Assembly: GCA_045565995.1 (NCBI GenBank) | Contig: JBJLEF010000001.1 | Coordinates: forward strand, 62,001-126,000 | Source: UBA721 sp002705165 | GTDB lineage: Bacteria; Planctomycetota; Planctomycetia; Pirellulales; Pirellulaceae | Reading direction: 5' to 3' | Length of the DNA: 64,000 nucleotides | Shown here: in pieces, positions 8,633 to 17,974 of the stretch | Layout of the letters: each line of letters opens with the position of its first letter | How positions within the stretch are numbered: the stretch's first letter is position 1 | Position numbers and translations under genes: made by a program | Notes under the pieces: generated by a model | Database searches by the model: none | What the model saw: only the letters and a program-made list of their open reading frames with translations | What the model was told of the DNA's origin: nothing

Positions 8633-9943
8633 TTAATACCGATAGTGACCAGGCTTATACGGACCTCCAACAGGGACGCCAATATAGTCAGCCTGCTCTT
8701 CCGTCAGGACGGTCAGTTTTGCACCCAGTTGATCGAGGTGCAGACGAGCAACCTCCTCATCGAGTTCCTTCGGCAGAAAGTGAACACCGATCTCATAATT
8801 ATCCGGTTCCGTCCACAGCACGATCTGAGCCATCACCTGATTACAGAAGGAGTTGGACATTACAAACGATGGATGGCCGGTAGCACAACCTAGGTTTACC
8901 AGACGACCTTCCGCCAGCAAGATAACTGAGTGTCCATCCTGAAAGGTGTAACGGTCAACTTGTGGTTTAATTTCCTCTTTGACCAACGACTCATTCGTAT
9001 TCAACCAGGCAACATCAATTTCGGTATCAAAGTGACCAATGTTACAAACAATGGCATCGTTTGGCATCACCTCCAGATGCTCCCCCCGAATGACATCCTT
9101 GTTACCGGTTGTGGTAACGAAGATATTTCCAATCGGAGCCGCCTCTTCCATCGTCATCACCTGAAAACCTTCCATGCATGCCTGCAACGCATTAATGGGA
9201 TCGATTTCAGTCACGATAACACGGGCACCAAATCGTTGCAGTGAATGAGCACTGCCCTTACCCACATCACCATAGCCACAAACAACTGCCGCCTTACCGG
9301 CAATCATAACGTCCGTCGCTCGTTTAATACCGTCCACAAGTGACTCGCGGCACCCGTAGAGATTATCAAACTTACTTTTTGTCACCGAGTCATTCACATT
9401 AATGGAAGGGACCTGGAGTTGCCCATTATTAAACATCTGATACAAGCGATGTACGCCCGTAGTGGTCTCTTCAGAAATCCCTCGGATCTCTGCCAGGTAT
9501 TCCGGGAACCGATCATGCACCATGGCTGTCAGATCACCCCCGTCATCCAAAATCAGGTTTAACGGCTGGCCATCCGGGAAGACTAAAGTCTGTTCGATAC
9601 ACCAATCGAATTCTTCTTCGGTCATTCCCTTCCACGCATAGACGGGAATTCCGGCTTCTGCGATAGCGGCTGCGGCATGATCCTGAGTAGAAAAGATGTT
9701 ACAACTTGACCAGGTAACATCTGCCCCCAGTTCCACCAAGGTTTCAATCAAAACAGCGGTTTGAATGGTCATATGCAGACAGCCGGCAATCCGAGCACCA
9801 GCCAAAGGCTTGGATTCGCCATACTTGCTACGTAATGCCATCAAGCCTGGCATTTCATTCTCCGCCAAAATGATTTCGCGGCGTCCCCAAGCTGCCAATG
9901 AAAGGTCTTTAACTTTATAGGGTATTTGTTCTACCTGAGACAC
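8633..9943 (-). CDS. ahcY: Adenosylhomocysteinase
   Basis: Hydrolyses S-adenosylhomocysteine to adenosine and homocysteine, keeping the methyl cycle running. Seen: the substrate domain with HMTIQTAVLIETL and SSCNIFSTQDHAAAAIA, the catalytic lysine/asparagine region SVTKSKFDNLYGCRESL, NAD site VCGYGDVGKGSAHSLQRFG, and the conserved C-terminal end GGPYKPGHYRY that closes over the neighbouring subunit's NAD. 436 residues, the form without the long eukaryotic-type insert. The start is GTG at 9943 with GAGGAG upstream. The gene is embedded between two pairs of parS sites. Confidence 0.97.
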   Translation of the reverse strand: MSQVEQIPYKVKDLSLAAWGRREIILAENEMPGLMALRSKYGESKPLAGARIAGCLHMTIQTAVLIETLVELGADVTWSSCNIFSTQDHAAAAIAEAGIPVYAWKGMTEEEFDWCIEQTLVFPDGQPLNLILDDGGDLTAMVHDRFPEYLAEIRGISEETTTGVHRLYQMFNNGQLQVPSINVNDSVTKSKFDNLYGCRESLVDGIKRATDVMIAGKAAVVCGYGDVGKGSAHSLQRFGARVIVTEIDPINALQACMEGFQVMTMEEAAPIGNIFVTTTGNKDVIRGEHLEVMPNDAIVCNIGHFDTEIDVAWLNTNESLVKEEIKPQVDRYTFQDGHSVILLAEGRLVNLGCATGHPSFVMSNSFCNQVMAQIVLWTEPDNYEIGVHFLPKELDEEVARLHLDQLGAKLTVLTEEQADYIGVPVGGPYKPGHYRY

Positions 9944-10113
9944 GATTTTGAACTCCTCGGTTGCATCCTTGTCACAAATTTAGTTCTGACCTAGACACCA
10001 GAATCAATGTTGGTCATATGCTATTTATTGTAGAGGTGCCGTCCCGAAGGGGAAGTGGTCGGAATGATGTAAAAGAGTGAATTACCTAGGAGTCTTTAAC
10101 CCTTCCGAGCCCA

Positions 10114-10129
10114 AGTTTCACGTGAAACA
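10114..10129. other. parS-like centromere site 3
   Basis: Perfect GTTTCACGTGAAAC palindrome at 10115-10128 with the flanking A on the right side, in the ahcY/parA intergenic region. Confidence 0.88.
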
Positions 10130-10270
10130 ACTTTCCTAAGGAGCTAGCTTGCAGCCCGAATCGGAATTGAACAACGTGAAAACGGCCCCAAATAAGACAG
10201 AACGATCTGTTGACAAAATGGTCATAACAAAACACGACGCTTCCGTAAGTTGCTGGCTTCTTTTCGGAAA

Positions 10271-10286
10271 AGTTCCACGTGAAACA
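10271..10286. other. parS-like centromere site 4 (Spo0J-type variant)
   Basis: GTTCCACGTGAAAC at 10272-10285 differs from the other three copies by one base. It is identical to the core of the Bacillus subtilis parS consensus. It lies about 100 bases before the parA start, so ParB binding here could also affect parAB transcription. Confidence 0.88.
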
Positions 10287-10377
10287 ATCTGCTATTCTCT
10301 TAAAACACCGTAACGGATTAAAATCGTCATATCTATTCAGTTAACATCACGCCTGCTAATGAAGAGGGATCGCCGTA

Positions 10378-11124
10378 GTGACACGCGTCTTGTGCGTCGC
10401 AAATCAAAAAGGAGGTGTCGGTAAAACCACCACCTCGATTAACCTGGCCGCCGGTCTTGGGCAGGCAGGGTGCGCCACGCTTTTGATCGATCTGGATCCA
10501 CAATGTAATGCCACGACAGGCCTAGGTCATCACCCCACGGATCGCCACCCGTTGGTAAATCATGAAACACTGGCAGATTCAATCGAAAAAACACATTACG
10601 AGAATCTTGATGTGCTTCCCGGCAGTCGTAGTTTTCAAGACGTCTCTGTTCTGGCCAACGGAGAGTATGTAGAAAGCAATCAATTGCAATCACACATCCG
10701 TACTGACACCACTCAGTATGATTTCGTGATCATTGACTGCCCACCGAGTGTCGGCCCACTCACACAATCTGCATTATCAGCGTCCACTGAAGTTTTTATG
10801 CCGATTCAATGTGAATACTTTGCTATGGAAGGTCTCACTCAGATGATCCATGTGATACGTGATGTCATGCAGCAAGAAGGAAGCCAACTTGAATTCGGGG
10901 GCATTGTATTAACCATGTACGATCCGCAACTCGAACTAACCGGTGAGATCGACCAAGAGGTCCGGGAGTTTTTTGGCGAAATCGTATTTGACACAGTCAT
11001 CCCCAGAGATTCGCTACTTGCCGAATCCCCCAGTTACAACAAACCCATCCTGGAATATGCTCCGCGAAGTCGGGGAGCACGAGCCTACACGGAACTGTGT
11101 ATGGAGGTATTAGAACGTGAATAA
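10378..11124 (+). CDS. parA: Chromosome partitioning ATPase ParA/Soj
   Basis: Deviant Walker A KGGVGKTTT at about residues 11-19 (signature lysine plus P-loop), switch-like DLDPQCNATTGLG, Walker B FVIIDCPPSVG, and PIQCEYFAMEGLTQ. 248 residues, the short Soj form without an N-terminal DNA-binding domain, typical of chromosomal ParA. It binds ATP and nucleoid DNA and moves ParB-parS complexes. The start is GTG at 10378 after GAAGAGGGA. It overlaps parB by 8 bases. Confidence 0.96.
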   Translation: MTRVLCVANQKGGVGKTTTSINLAAGLGQAGCATLLIDLDPQCNATTGLGHHPTDRHPLVNHETLADSIEKTHYENLDVLPGSRSFQDVSVLANGEYVESNQLQSHIRTDTTQYDFVIIDCPPSVGPLTQSALSASTEVFMPIQCEYFAMEGLTQMIHVIRDVMQQEGSQLEFGGIVLTMYDPQLELTGEIDQEVREFFGEIVFDTVIPRDSLLAESPSYNKPILEYAPRSRGARAYTELCMEVLERE

Positions 11125-12064
11125 AAATCGTCGCCTTGGAAAAGGCCTAGCAGATCTGCTGGGACAACCTCCACAGAAAACCAACACATCATCTCCGGGA
11201 CCGGTAACGTCTGAAAAGGCAGCGTCTGAAAAGGCCGTAACGGCTCCGGATGGCTACAGCATGTTACCGCTCGTCAATATCGATGAGAACCCCTACCAAC
11301 CACGGACTCAATTCGACTCGACCCAACTAGAAGCACTGGCTGCCAGTTTAAAACAACATGACCTTCTTCAGGCAATCGTGGTCAGGCAAATAGGGAACCG
11401 GTATCAGTTGATCTCGGGTGAACGACGCTTCAAAGCCGCCCAACTACTGGGCTGGCAAACCATCCCAGCACAAATCCGGAAAGCTTCGGATCGTGAAGCA
11501 GCTGAATTGGCCATCATTGAAAACCTGCAACGAAAAGACCTCGGCCCGCTAGAAAAGGCGGCCTCCTTTAAGCAATATCTCAAACAACACAAATGCACTC
11601 AGGCCGAACTGGCAAAACGACTCAATGTAGATCGCTCCACCATCTCGAATCTTATTCGTTTACTTGAGTTACCTGAGCAGGTGCAAGACGCCATCCACCA
11701 ACAGCTGATTACCGCTGGTCATGCCCGAGCCATGCTACCACTGGGTGCCATGGAGCAGATCGATCTTTGTGGACGTATTGTCCGTGAGTCTCTTAGCGTA
11801 CGCAACATCGAACAGCATGTGCATCGCAAACTCATGAACGACCAGACCGGCAAAGGCTCGGCTAGCAAACCGGCTAAGACAAAGTCGGCTCAAATCGAAC
11901 TGCTCGAGAAGCAACTGAAGATTGCTTTAGGCACCCGGGTTAGGATTTCCGAAAAGGAAAAAGGTGCTGGCAAAATCGTGATCAATTTCACGAGCTCGGA
12001 AGAGTTTTGCCGGTTGATGGACGTGCTAACCGACGGCTCGGCACAAAAAGATCGAGCGGCCTAA
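11117..12064 (+). CDS. parB: Chromosome partitioning protein ParB/Spo0J
   Basis: 315 residues. N-terminal RLGKGLADLLG motif (ParA-activating), a Ser/Thr/Ala-rich linker, the ParB/sulfiredoxin CTPase core with IDENPYQPRTQFD and the SGERRFKAAQLLGW box, then IIENLQRKDLGPLEKA and the helix-turn-helix TQAELAKRLNVDRSTISNLI, and a C-terminal dimerisation part. It binds parS and slides as a CTP-dependent clamp in characterised homologues. GTG start inside the parA end. The four matching sites upstream make the locus a complete parABS system. Confidence 0.96.
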   Translation: MNKNRRLGKGLADLLGQPPQKTNTSSPGPVTSEKAASEKAVTAPDGYSMLPLVNIDENPYQPRTQFDSTQLEALAASLKQHDLLQAIVVRQIGNRYQLISGERRFKAAQLLGWQTIPAQIRKASDREAAELAIIENLQRKDLGPLEKAASFKQYLKQHKCTQAELAKRLNVDRSTISNLIRLLELPEQVQDAIHQQLITAGHARAMLPLGAMEQIDLCGRIVRESLSVRNIEQHVHRKLMNDQTGKGSASKPAKTKSAQIELLEKQLKIALGTRVRISEKEKGAGKIVINFTSSEEFCRLMDVLTDGSAQKDRAA

Positions 12065-12126
12065 AAACATCAACTTACAGGGGTTGTCGAACTGAGGGCC
12101 GCTAGTTAAATTAAACGTCACCTCAG

Positions 12127-12201
12127 CGGGGCGTAGCGCAGCCTGGTTAGCGCGTCTGGTTTGGGACCAGAAGGTCGTGAGTTCGAATCCCACCGCCCCG
12201 A
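12127..12201 (+). tRNA. tRNA-Pro (anticodon TGG)
   Basis: Cloverleaf read by hand: acceptor CGGGGCG (12127-12133) with CGCCCCG (12194-12200), D stem GCGC/GCGC, anticodon stem TCTGG/CCAGA with loop TTTGGGA giving anticodon TGG at 12162-12164, T loop TTCGAAT. The T stem has one A-C mismatch (12180 with 12190). The discriminator is A and CCA is not encoded. A strong terminator follows at once. Confidence 0.95.
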
Positions 12202-12207
12202 CTCAAG

Positions 12208-12260
12208 CGAAAAAACGTGGCTTACCAAGTCATCCTGACTCAATAAGTCACGTTTTTTCG
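12208..12260 (+). terminator. Bidirectional terminator between tRNA-Pro and the next gene
   Basis: A 17-bp inverted repeat (12208-12224 with 12244-12260, one G-T pair) has six A on the left flank side and six T on the right. It can end both the rightward tRNA transcript and the leftward small-protein gene. Confidence 0.9.
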
Positions 12261-12289
12261 TATGGCACCGAATAGTGTACAGGCGTACA

Positions 12290-12712
12290 CTACCTATCGC
12301 CAAAACTTAATTCAATGCGATTGAGTGGTTTTGTGTGGAGGCGGTTTTCCACCCTTAGATTCTTCAGGCCCAGTTCCAGTTTCTGTCCCTTTCTAATCAC
12401 TCCCATTTCGACCAGCGATAAGGCTCCCTGCTGCTGGCCTCGGGTCGCTCCCATTAAAATCACCGTCCTGGGCAAACCAAATATTTCGCCATCTTCACTG
12501 ATACGGGCGATTGCTTCACCCGCTACGGGATTGATAATTACCAATTCAATTACCCGATTTTCGGTAAACAGTTTTAATCGAGTATCTGAATTTAGTGCGT
12601 AGAAGTCGATCTGCTTGACTTCAGTACTTAGTGGTTCGCTTCCCAATGCCACGATCGCTCCCAAAAGGAAAGCCAGCAGGCACAAAGCGAACCGGGAAAT
12701 GCTACGGTTCAT
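12290..12712 (-). CDS. Small secreted protein of unknown function
   Basis: About 140 residues. ATG at 12712 is chosen because it begins a clear signal peptide (MNRSISRFALCLLAFLLGA, cleavage near ALGS-E) and has a GAGAAG-type binding site. The mature part alternates hydrophobic and charged residues as in a small beta-rich domain, including NRVIELVIINP, GEIFGLPRTVILMGATRG and KLELGLKNLRVENRL. I recognise no family. It ends at the bidirectional terminator and is divergent from the large haem protein 244 bases away. Confidence 0.65.
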   Translation of the reverse strand: MNRSISRFALCLLAFLLGAIVALGSEPLSTEVKQIDFYALNSDTRLKLFTENRVIELVIINPVAGEAIARISEDGEIFGLPRTVILMGATRGQQQGALSLVEMGVIRKGQKLELGLKNLRVENRLHTKPLNRIELSFGDR

Positions 12713-12956
12713 AATTCTACTTCTCTCGCCTCTCTCACAAGGCGAACTAATAATTAGTTTCTCTCTCACAAAAACAATAGGTTTCCCAGACACACCTGAC
12801 GAAACCAATTCCTAAGAATTCGATATCTTTTTGTTTCAAGATAGCGTGTAACCGGTTTCGGTAATCGTTACGATTAGATTATTAGGAATATTCGCCAGCA
12901 ACAAAGCTTACCGTTTATGACCTCCCTTTGTCGTTAAATCCCCTCCGAGTTCATTG

Positions 12957-15900
12957 ATGATTAGAATTCTACTGCTAACGCTCGCCTACTTACCCACTTT
13001 GCTCTGCTCAGAAGCGTATGCGCAGCCTGCTGCAACTCAATGGACAACCGTTGACGTTCCTTCCGATTGGACAAGGCCCCGTAACAGTGCCAGTGAAAAT
13101 GGCTTCCGTTGGTATCGGTGCGTTGTCAAATTACCGGTTGATTGGAACGGAAAAGAGCTTAGTCTCTATGTCGAACCGGTCGATGATGCCCGAGAAGTCT
13201 ACCTCAACGGTGTTAAAGTGGCTTCACTCGGCGCAATGCCTCCTAAATTCCGCAGTGGACTAGGAGAGGACGAAAAGCATACGGTGGCACCCAACCATTT
13301 TGTCGCCGGACAGGACAATGTGTTAGCTATGCGTGTTTATCGCAAATATCCTCGTGGTGGATTCAATGTTGGCGCTCCAATCCTCACCGATCGCAAACAA
13401 GCGATCACCACGAAGGGGAAATGGCAACACATCATCGGCGACAATCCTGAATACGCACTCTGGAAAGATGGGGGTCGAGATGACTTTCGTTACTCTGAAC
13501 TGGCTGATGCCGAAGCCGTGCTTGAATCTTTCAAGCAACTGGCTGACGACCGTGGACCCCAAAATCCAGCTGAGGCTCTAAAGCAATTCGACCTTGGCGA
13601 AGGGCTCGCGGTGGATGCCGTGTTAACAGATCCCGACATTGCACAACCACTCTCCTTCAAGTTTGACCACCGTGGTCGACTGTGGGTGATGGAATACAAG
13701 CAATACCCGAACCCTGCAGGTCTGAAAGCAGTTAGTCGTGACAAATACTTACGTACCGTATACGACAAAACACCGCTACCTCCACCACATGGTGATCAAG
13801 GTCAGGACCAGATCTCCGTCCACGAAGACACGAATGGGGATGGAAAATTCGATAAACACTTAGTATTCGTCGATGGCCTGAGTATTGCGACCTCCTTTGC
13901 CATGGGAGATGGAGGCGTCTATGTCCTAAATCCCCCCTACTTGCTGTTTTATGAAGATAGGGATCAGGACGACAAGGCAGACGGTGACCCGGAAGTCATT
14001 CTTGAGGGTTTTGGAATCGAAGACTCCCATTCCTGTGCCAATAACCTCCGCTGGGGGCCAGATGGCTGGCTATACGCTGCTCAGGGCTCGACGGTCTCGG
14101 GCAACATCAAACATTACGGAACGAAAGAAAGTCCTATTCGTTCGATGGGGCAATGCATTTGGCGTTACCATCCTCAACAGAAGAAATATGAAGTCTTCGC
14201 GGAAGGAGGCGGTAATACATTCGGAGTTGAATTCGATTCTTACGGCCGAGTGTACTCAGGATACAACGGAGGAAACACGCGCGGATTCCATTACATTCAG
14301 GGTGGCTATTACCTTAAAGGATTTTCCAAACACGGACAGCTATCCAATCCATATGCCTTTGGATACTTCCCCGCCATGACACACAGTCAGGTGCCTCGAT
14401 TCACACACACCTTTGTCATTTATGAGGACACCACCTTACCTGAAAAGTATCAAAACAAGCTTTTTGGCGTTGAACCTCTGCAAGGACGCGTTGTCTACAG
14501 TGATGTTGCCGGTGAAGGCTCCACTTTCAAAACAGAGGACTTGGGATTTCCACTGAAGACAACCGATACCTGGTTCCGACCAGTCGACATCCAAGTTGGC
14601 CCTGATGGTGCTATTTATGTAGCCGACCTCTATGAACAACGAATCGACCACGCGTCTCATTTTCAGGGACGAGTCGATAATACAAATGGACGGATCTATC
14701 GAATCCGTTCGAAGGAAGGGTGGAAGCCATCTTCGTTCAACGTCAACGGCTGGAGCAACCAAGAATTATTCGGCCTGTTCAAATCTAATATTAGAATCCA
14801 TCGACAGATTGCGATTCGAATACTGAAAAACAGGACACTCTCGAACACTGACCAACAACATCTTCATGAACTACTGAATTCAGAAAACGAGCTTATTGCT
14901 CTCAATGCACTCTGGGCACATCAAGTTACCGGCCACTTCAACCTTGAACTGGCCTCCACAGCCCTCAAGAGCCCTCACGATAGTGTGCGAAGTTGGTCTA
15001 TCCGTCTGGCTGCCGATCACATTGAACTGAGTGACGCTTACAAAACAGTTCTCGTTAGTTCCATTGCCGCCGAACCCTCCGTCCATGTTCGTAGCCAGAT
15101 GGCAGCGACGGCTCGAAGAGTCGATCCAGAACTCTTTGCACAAATGACGCAGGCCCTCCTTTATCACGGTGAAGACGCCGGTGACAAACATGTGCCGCTC
15201 ATGATCTGGTGGGCCATCGAAGCCAATGCCAATCAATACGAAGCTCTGAAGTTCATACTAGGAGATGCCAGTGTCTGGAATCAGGAGATCACTCAGGACT
15301 TCATCATCGAACGACTGGCAAAACGCTACGCCATGTCGGGCAAACGCGATGAATTAGACATGCTTTCCTGGCTCTTCAAGTCTGCTCCGGACGATGACTC
15401 CAAAAGCTTACTACTAAAAGGCTTTGAAGAGTCCTTTGAAGGACGTTCACTGGCTTCACTTCCCGAACCATTACTCAATGGCATTCGAGAAGCTGGAGGA
15501 GGGTCCCCCATTCTGCGTGTTCGTTTGGGACAGCCGGAGGCAACCACTAAAGCACTTGCTGACATTGCGAATACGAAAGGTGAAGTTGCCGTGCGGGCCG
15601 GTCTGATTAATGTCCTGGGACAAATCAAGAATCAAGATGCTGTACCGGTGATGTTAAACCTAATAAAGAATGACCCATCAGAGATTGTCGTCCAAGCTTC
15701 ACTCCAGGCCCTGCAGTCTTTTGAAGACGAACAAATCGCGATAACGATTCTCGATTCGTACTCTCGTTTCAATGAATCCACTCAATCCGTCGCGCAAACA
15801 CTGCTGGTTAGTCGAGAATCATGGCTTAGGATTTTGCTAGACGGGATTGAAACCGGATTAATCAAAGCAGAGGTCATTGAACAGGAAGCCATTTTAAAGA

Positions 15901-16442
15901 TGGTTCTCTATGACAATAAAGAATTGCAAGCGAAAGCCGAGAAGTACTTTGGGAAAGTATCAGCAGCTTCAACGGTAGAACTGCAGGGGCGGATTGATCA
16001 ACTCGTCTCGGTCATCGGTGAAGCCTCCGGGAATCCCTATGACGGGAAACAGCTCTACTTGAAACACTGCGGCAAATGCCATCAATTGTTCACCGACGGT
16101 GGTAACATCGGCCCTAACCTGACCTCATACAAACGCGATGACTTGCAATACATGCTCTTAAACGTAGTAAACCCCAGTATCGCTATCCGTGAAGGATTCG
16201 AGAATTATGCTGTATTCACTCTCGACGGGCGCACACTCACCGGTTTCATCGACGATCAAGATAGTCGAGTTGTTGTTCTACGCAGTAACGACGGTCAGCG
16301 GACGGTTATCAACCGAGATGATATTGATGAGATGCAGGCAATATCGCGATCTATTATGCCGGAGGGAATCCTGAAAACACTCAAAGACCAGGAAATCCGG
16401 GACCTATTCGCCTATCTGCGAGCCACGCAGCCGTTGCCATAA
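12957..16442 (+). CDS. Large secreted PVC-type membrane-bound dehydrogenase with C-terminal c-type haem
   Basis: 1161 residues with a signal peptide (ILLLTLAYLPTLLCSEAYA). Order: a galactose-binding-like beta domain (about 40-110, with EVYLNGVKVASLG), a beta-propeller of the planctomycete dehydrogenase type (about 215-600, with SFKFDHRGRLWVMEYKQYP and VGPDGAIYVADLYEQRIDH), a helical HEAT-like part (about 610-1000), then a haem c domain with one CGKCH motif at 1038-1042 and IGPNLTSY. The architecture is lineage-specific to planctomycetes and relatives. Electron transfer from oxidation of a sugar or alcohol in the periplasm is inferred, not shown. ATG at 12957 is used although TTG precedes it directly. 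Confidence 0.88.
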   Translation: MIRILLLTLAYLPTLLCSEAYAQPAATQWTTVDVPSDWTRPRNSASENGFRWYRCVVKLPVDWNGKELSLYVEPVDDAREVYLNGVKVASLGAMPPKFRSGLGEDEKHTVAPNHFVAGQDNVLAMRVYRKYPRGGFNVGAPILTDRKQAITTKGKWQHIIGDNPEYALWKDGGRDDFRYSELADAEAVLESFKQLADDRGPQNPAEALKQFDLGEGLAVDAVLTDPDIAQPLSFKFDHRGRLWVMEYKQYPNPAGLKAVSRDKYLRTVYDKTPLPPPHGDQGQDQISVHEDTNGDGKFDKHLVFVDGLSIATSFAMGDGGVYVLNPPYLLFYEDRDQDDKADGDPEVILEGFGIEDSHSCANNLRWGPDGWLYAAQGSTVSGNIKHYGTKESPIRSMGQCIWRYHPQQKKYEVFAEGGGNTFGVEFDSYGRVYSGYNGGNTRGFHYIQGGYYLKGFSKHGQLSNPYAFGYFPAMTHSQVPRFTHTFVIYEDTTLPEKYQNKLFGVEPLQGRVVYSDVAGEGSTFKTEDLGFPLKTTDTWFRPVDIQVGPDGAIYVADLYEQRIDHASHFQGRVDNTNGRIYRIRSKEGWKPSSFNVNGWSNQELFGLFKSNIRIHRQIAIRILKNRTLSNTDQQHLHELLNSENELIALNALWAHQVTGHFNLELASTALKSPHDSVRSWSIRLAADHIELSDAYKTVLVSSIAAEPSVHVRSQMAATARRVDPELFAQMTQALLYHGEDAGDKHVPLMIWWAIEANANQYEALKFILGDASVWNQEITQDFIIERLAKRYAMSGKRDELDMLSWLFKSAPDDDSKSLLLKGFEESFEGRSLASLPEPLLNGIREAGGGSPILRVRLGQPEATTKALADIANTKGEVAVRAGLINVLGQIKNQDAVPVMLNLIKNDPSEIVVQASLQALQSFEDEQIAITILDSYSRFNESTQSVAQTLLVSRESWLRILLDGIETGLIKAEVIEQEAILKMVLYDNKELQAKAEKYFGKVSAASTVELQGRIDQLVSVIGEASGNPYDGKQLYLKHCGKCHQLFTDGGNIGPNLTSYKRDDLQYMLLNVVNPSIAIREGFENYAVFTLDGRTLTGFIDDQDSRVVVLRSNDGQRTVINRDDIDEMQAISRSIMPEGILKTLKDQEIRDLFAYLRATQPLP

Positions 16443-16456
16443 ACCAAGTAGGCGTT

Positions 16457-17791
16457 CTACTTTAGACAAGCCTTGATTTGACGAATTCCCTGACGCAATC
16501 GATTTTCGTTCTCAACTAAAGCCATTCGCAAATAACCTTCACCTGTCGCTCCGAATCCTGTTCCGGGACTGACCGCCACATTTCCTTCTTCCAGTAACTT
16601 CATGGCAAAATCCATTGTCGACATTTGGTCCTGCCACTGCTGAGGAAAGCGAGCCCAGACAAACATACCAGCTTTAGGCACCTCAAATTCCCATCCCAGA
16701 CGACTCAAACCTTCGCAGAGAACATCACGGCGACTTTGATAAATCCTAGACTGTTGCAAAACTGCTTCTTTGGTCTCTCGTAATGCCATAATCGCGGCAA
16801 CTTGAATGGCTTGAAACATCCCATAGTCGTAGTAACCTTTGATCGTTGCCAACGCTTTAATCATGGCACGATTTCCGGAACAAAATCCAACTCGCCAGCC
16901 GGCCATGTTATAGCCTTTACTCATCGTCGTGAATTCAACGCCCACATCCGACGCTCCGGGTGAAGCAAGGAAGCTTGGTGGCTGATAGCCATCGAAAGCT
17001 ACATCGGCATAAGCAAAGTCACTGATCACCATAAAGCCATGGCGTCTGGCAAGCTTTACCACTTCGTCATAAAAACCTTGCTCAACGGTAACGGTCGAGG
17101 GATTGTGTGGATAATTAATAATCAGCAATTTCGGTTTGGGATACAGGTGCTGACAAGTATAGGCCACGTTTTGCAAAAAGGTTTCGCTATCATTGACTTC
17201 TAAAGAAATGACATTGCCACCAGCAAGTGCGACAGCGTAGGTATGCACCGGAAAATAGGGTGCTGGGACAATGGCCGTGTCTCCAGGACCCATCAATGCC
17301 AAACACATGTGACTAAAGCCTTCTTTACTTCCAAGGCAGGTAATCACCTCTTCATCCGGATCCAGAGTTACGCCATATTTACGTAAGTACTTCGCAGCAA
17401 CTTCCTTCCGCAGGTTTTGAATCCCATTCGACTTACTGTATCCATGAACCCGGGGATTGGCCGCTGCTTCAGCCAGTTTATCAACCACCAACTGTTGTGG
17501 CGGATCGGATGGATTACCCATCCCCATATCGATCACATCTTCCCCAGCCCGACGCTTTTGATAAAGCAGGTTGTTAATACGCCCAAACATGTAGGGCGGA
17601 AGACGTTTGACGCGCTGCGCTGTATCCACTTTAAATTCAATGGAATCTAGCTGGTTGTCGGAATGATCCGGAACATCATCAGCCAATGGCATTGAATCTT
17701 CAGACAATACGTCGTCCGCCGCCGCATTCAGGTCCTGCATAGGTTGCAATCGTGAATCGTCTTCTGGTGGTGTGTTTGTCTCGTGAGCCAT
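16457..17791 (-). CDS. Class I/II aminotransferase (AlaC / LL-DAP aminotransferase-like)
   Basis: PLP fold-type I enzyme. Seen: VKRLPPYMFGRIN and IDMGMGNPSDPP near the start (as in AlaC-type alanine aminotransferases), SKEGFSHMCLALMGPGD, PAPYFPVHTYA, INYPHNPSTVTV, SDFAYADVAFDG, and the Schiff-base lysine in TMSKGYNMAGWRVGF. A frame continues upstream to a hydrophobic segment (YSILFILFFV) that would be odd for this cytosolic enzyme, so ATG at 17791 is preferred. The remaining acidic N-terminal tail of about 60 residues is unusual. Alanine or aspartate-family transamination is likely. Exact substrate uncertain. Confidence 0.85.
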   Translation of the reverse strand: MAHETNTPPEDDSRLQPMQDLNAAADDVLSEDSMPLADDVPDHSDNQLDSIEFKVDTAQRVKRLPPYMFGRINNLLYQKRRAGEDVIDMGMGNPSDPPQQLVVDKLAEAAANPRVHGYSKSNGIQNLRKEVAAKYLRKYGVTLDPDEEVITCLGSKEGFSHMCLALMGPGDTAIVPAPYFPVHTYAVALAGGNVISLEVNDSETFLQNVAYTCQHLYPKPKLLIINYPHNPSTVTVEQGFYDEVVKLARRHGFMVISDFAYADVAFDGYQPPSFLASPGASDVGVEFTTMSKGYNMAGWRVGFCSGNRAMIKALATIKGYYDYGMFQAIQVAAIMALRETKEAVLQQSRIYQSRRDVLCEGLSRLGWEFEVPKAGMFVWARFPQQWQDQMSTMDFAMKLLEEGNVAVSPGTGFGATGEGYLRMALVENENRLRQGIRQIKACLK

Positions 17792-17974
17792 TGGTTTAGG
17801 AACAAAAAAGAGAATAAACAAGATGCTGTAATAGGGAAGGTACGCACTTGTGGCACGCTTCCTATTCAACAATAACCCGACAATTGTGTTTTGAAAACGC
17901 TAGAACAATGCATACTGCGGAATACTATTGGATAAGCAAGGACGGCTGGCAACGGTTATAGCGGTAAGGCAGTA

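Larger units (their letters stand above)
9944..10377. other. Divergent ahcY/parA intergenic region
   Basis: 434 bases without a gene. It holds the upstream regions of ahcY (leftward) and parA (rightward) and parS-like sites 3 and 4. The ahcY leader contains a small TCCC/GGGA hairpin (about 10050-10063). I could not match it to a SAH or SAM riboswitch. A TTGACA at 10210 has no convincing -10 partner. GAAGAGGGA just before the parA GTG is its ribosome binding site. Confidence 0.6.

Noticed and set aside
9944..10110. SAH or SAM riboswitch before ahcY
   Set aside because: Only a short TCCC/GGGA hairpin is present. The conserved core sequences of these riboswitches were not found.
10210..10238. 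TTGACA as -35 of parA
   Set aside because: No reasonable -10 lies 16-18 bases downstream, so the promoter was not called.
12118..12303. Minus-strand frame over the tRNA
   Set aside because: It covers tRNA-Pro and the bidirectional terminator. This is a typical artefact of tRNA sequence.
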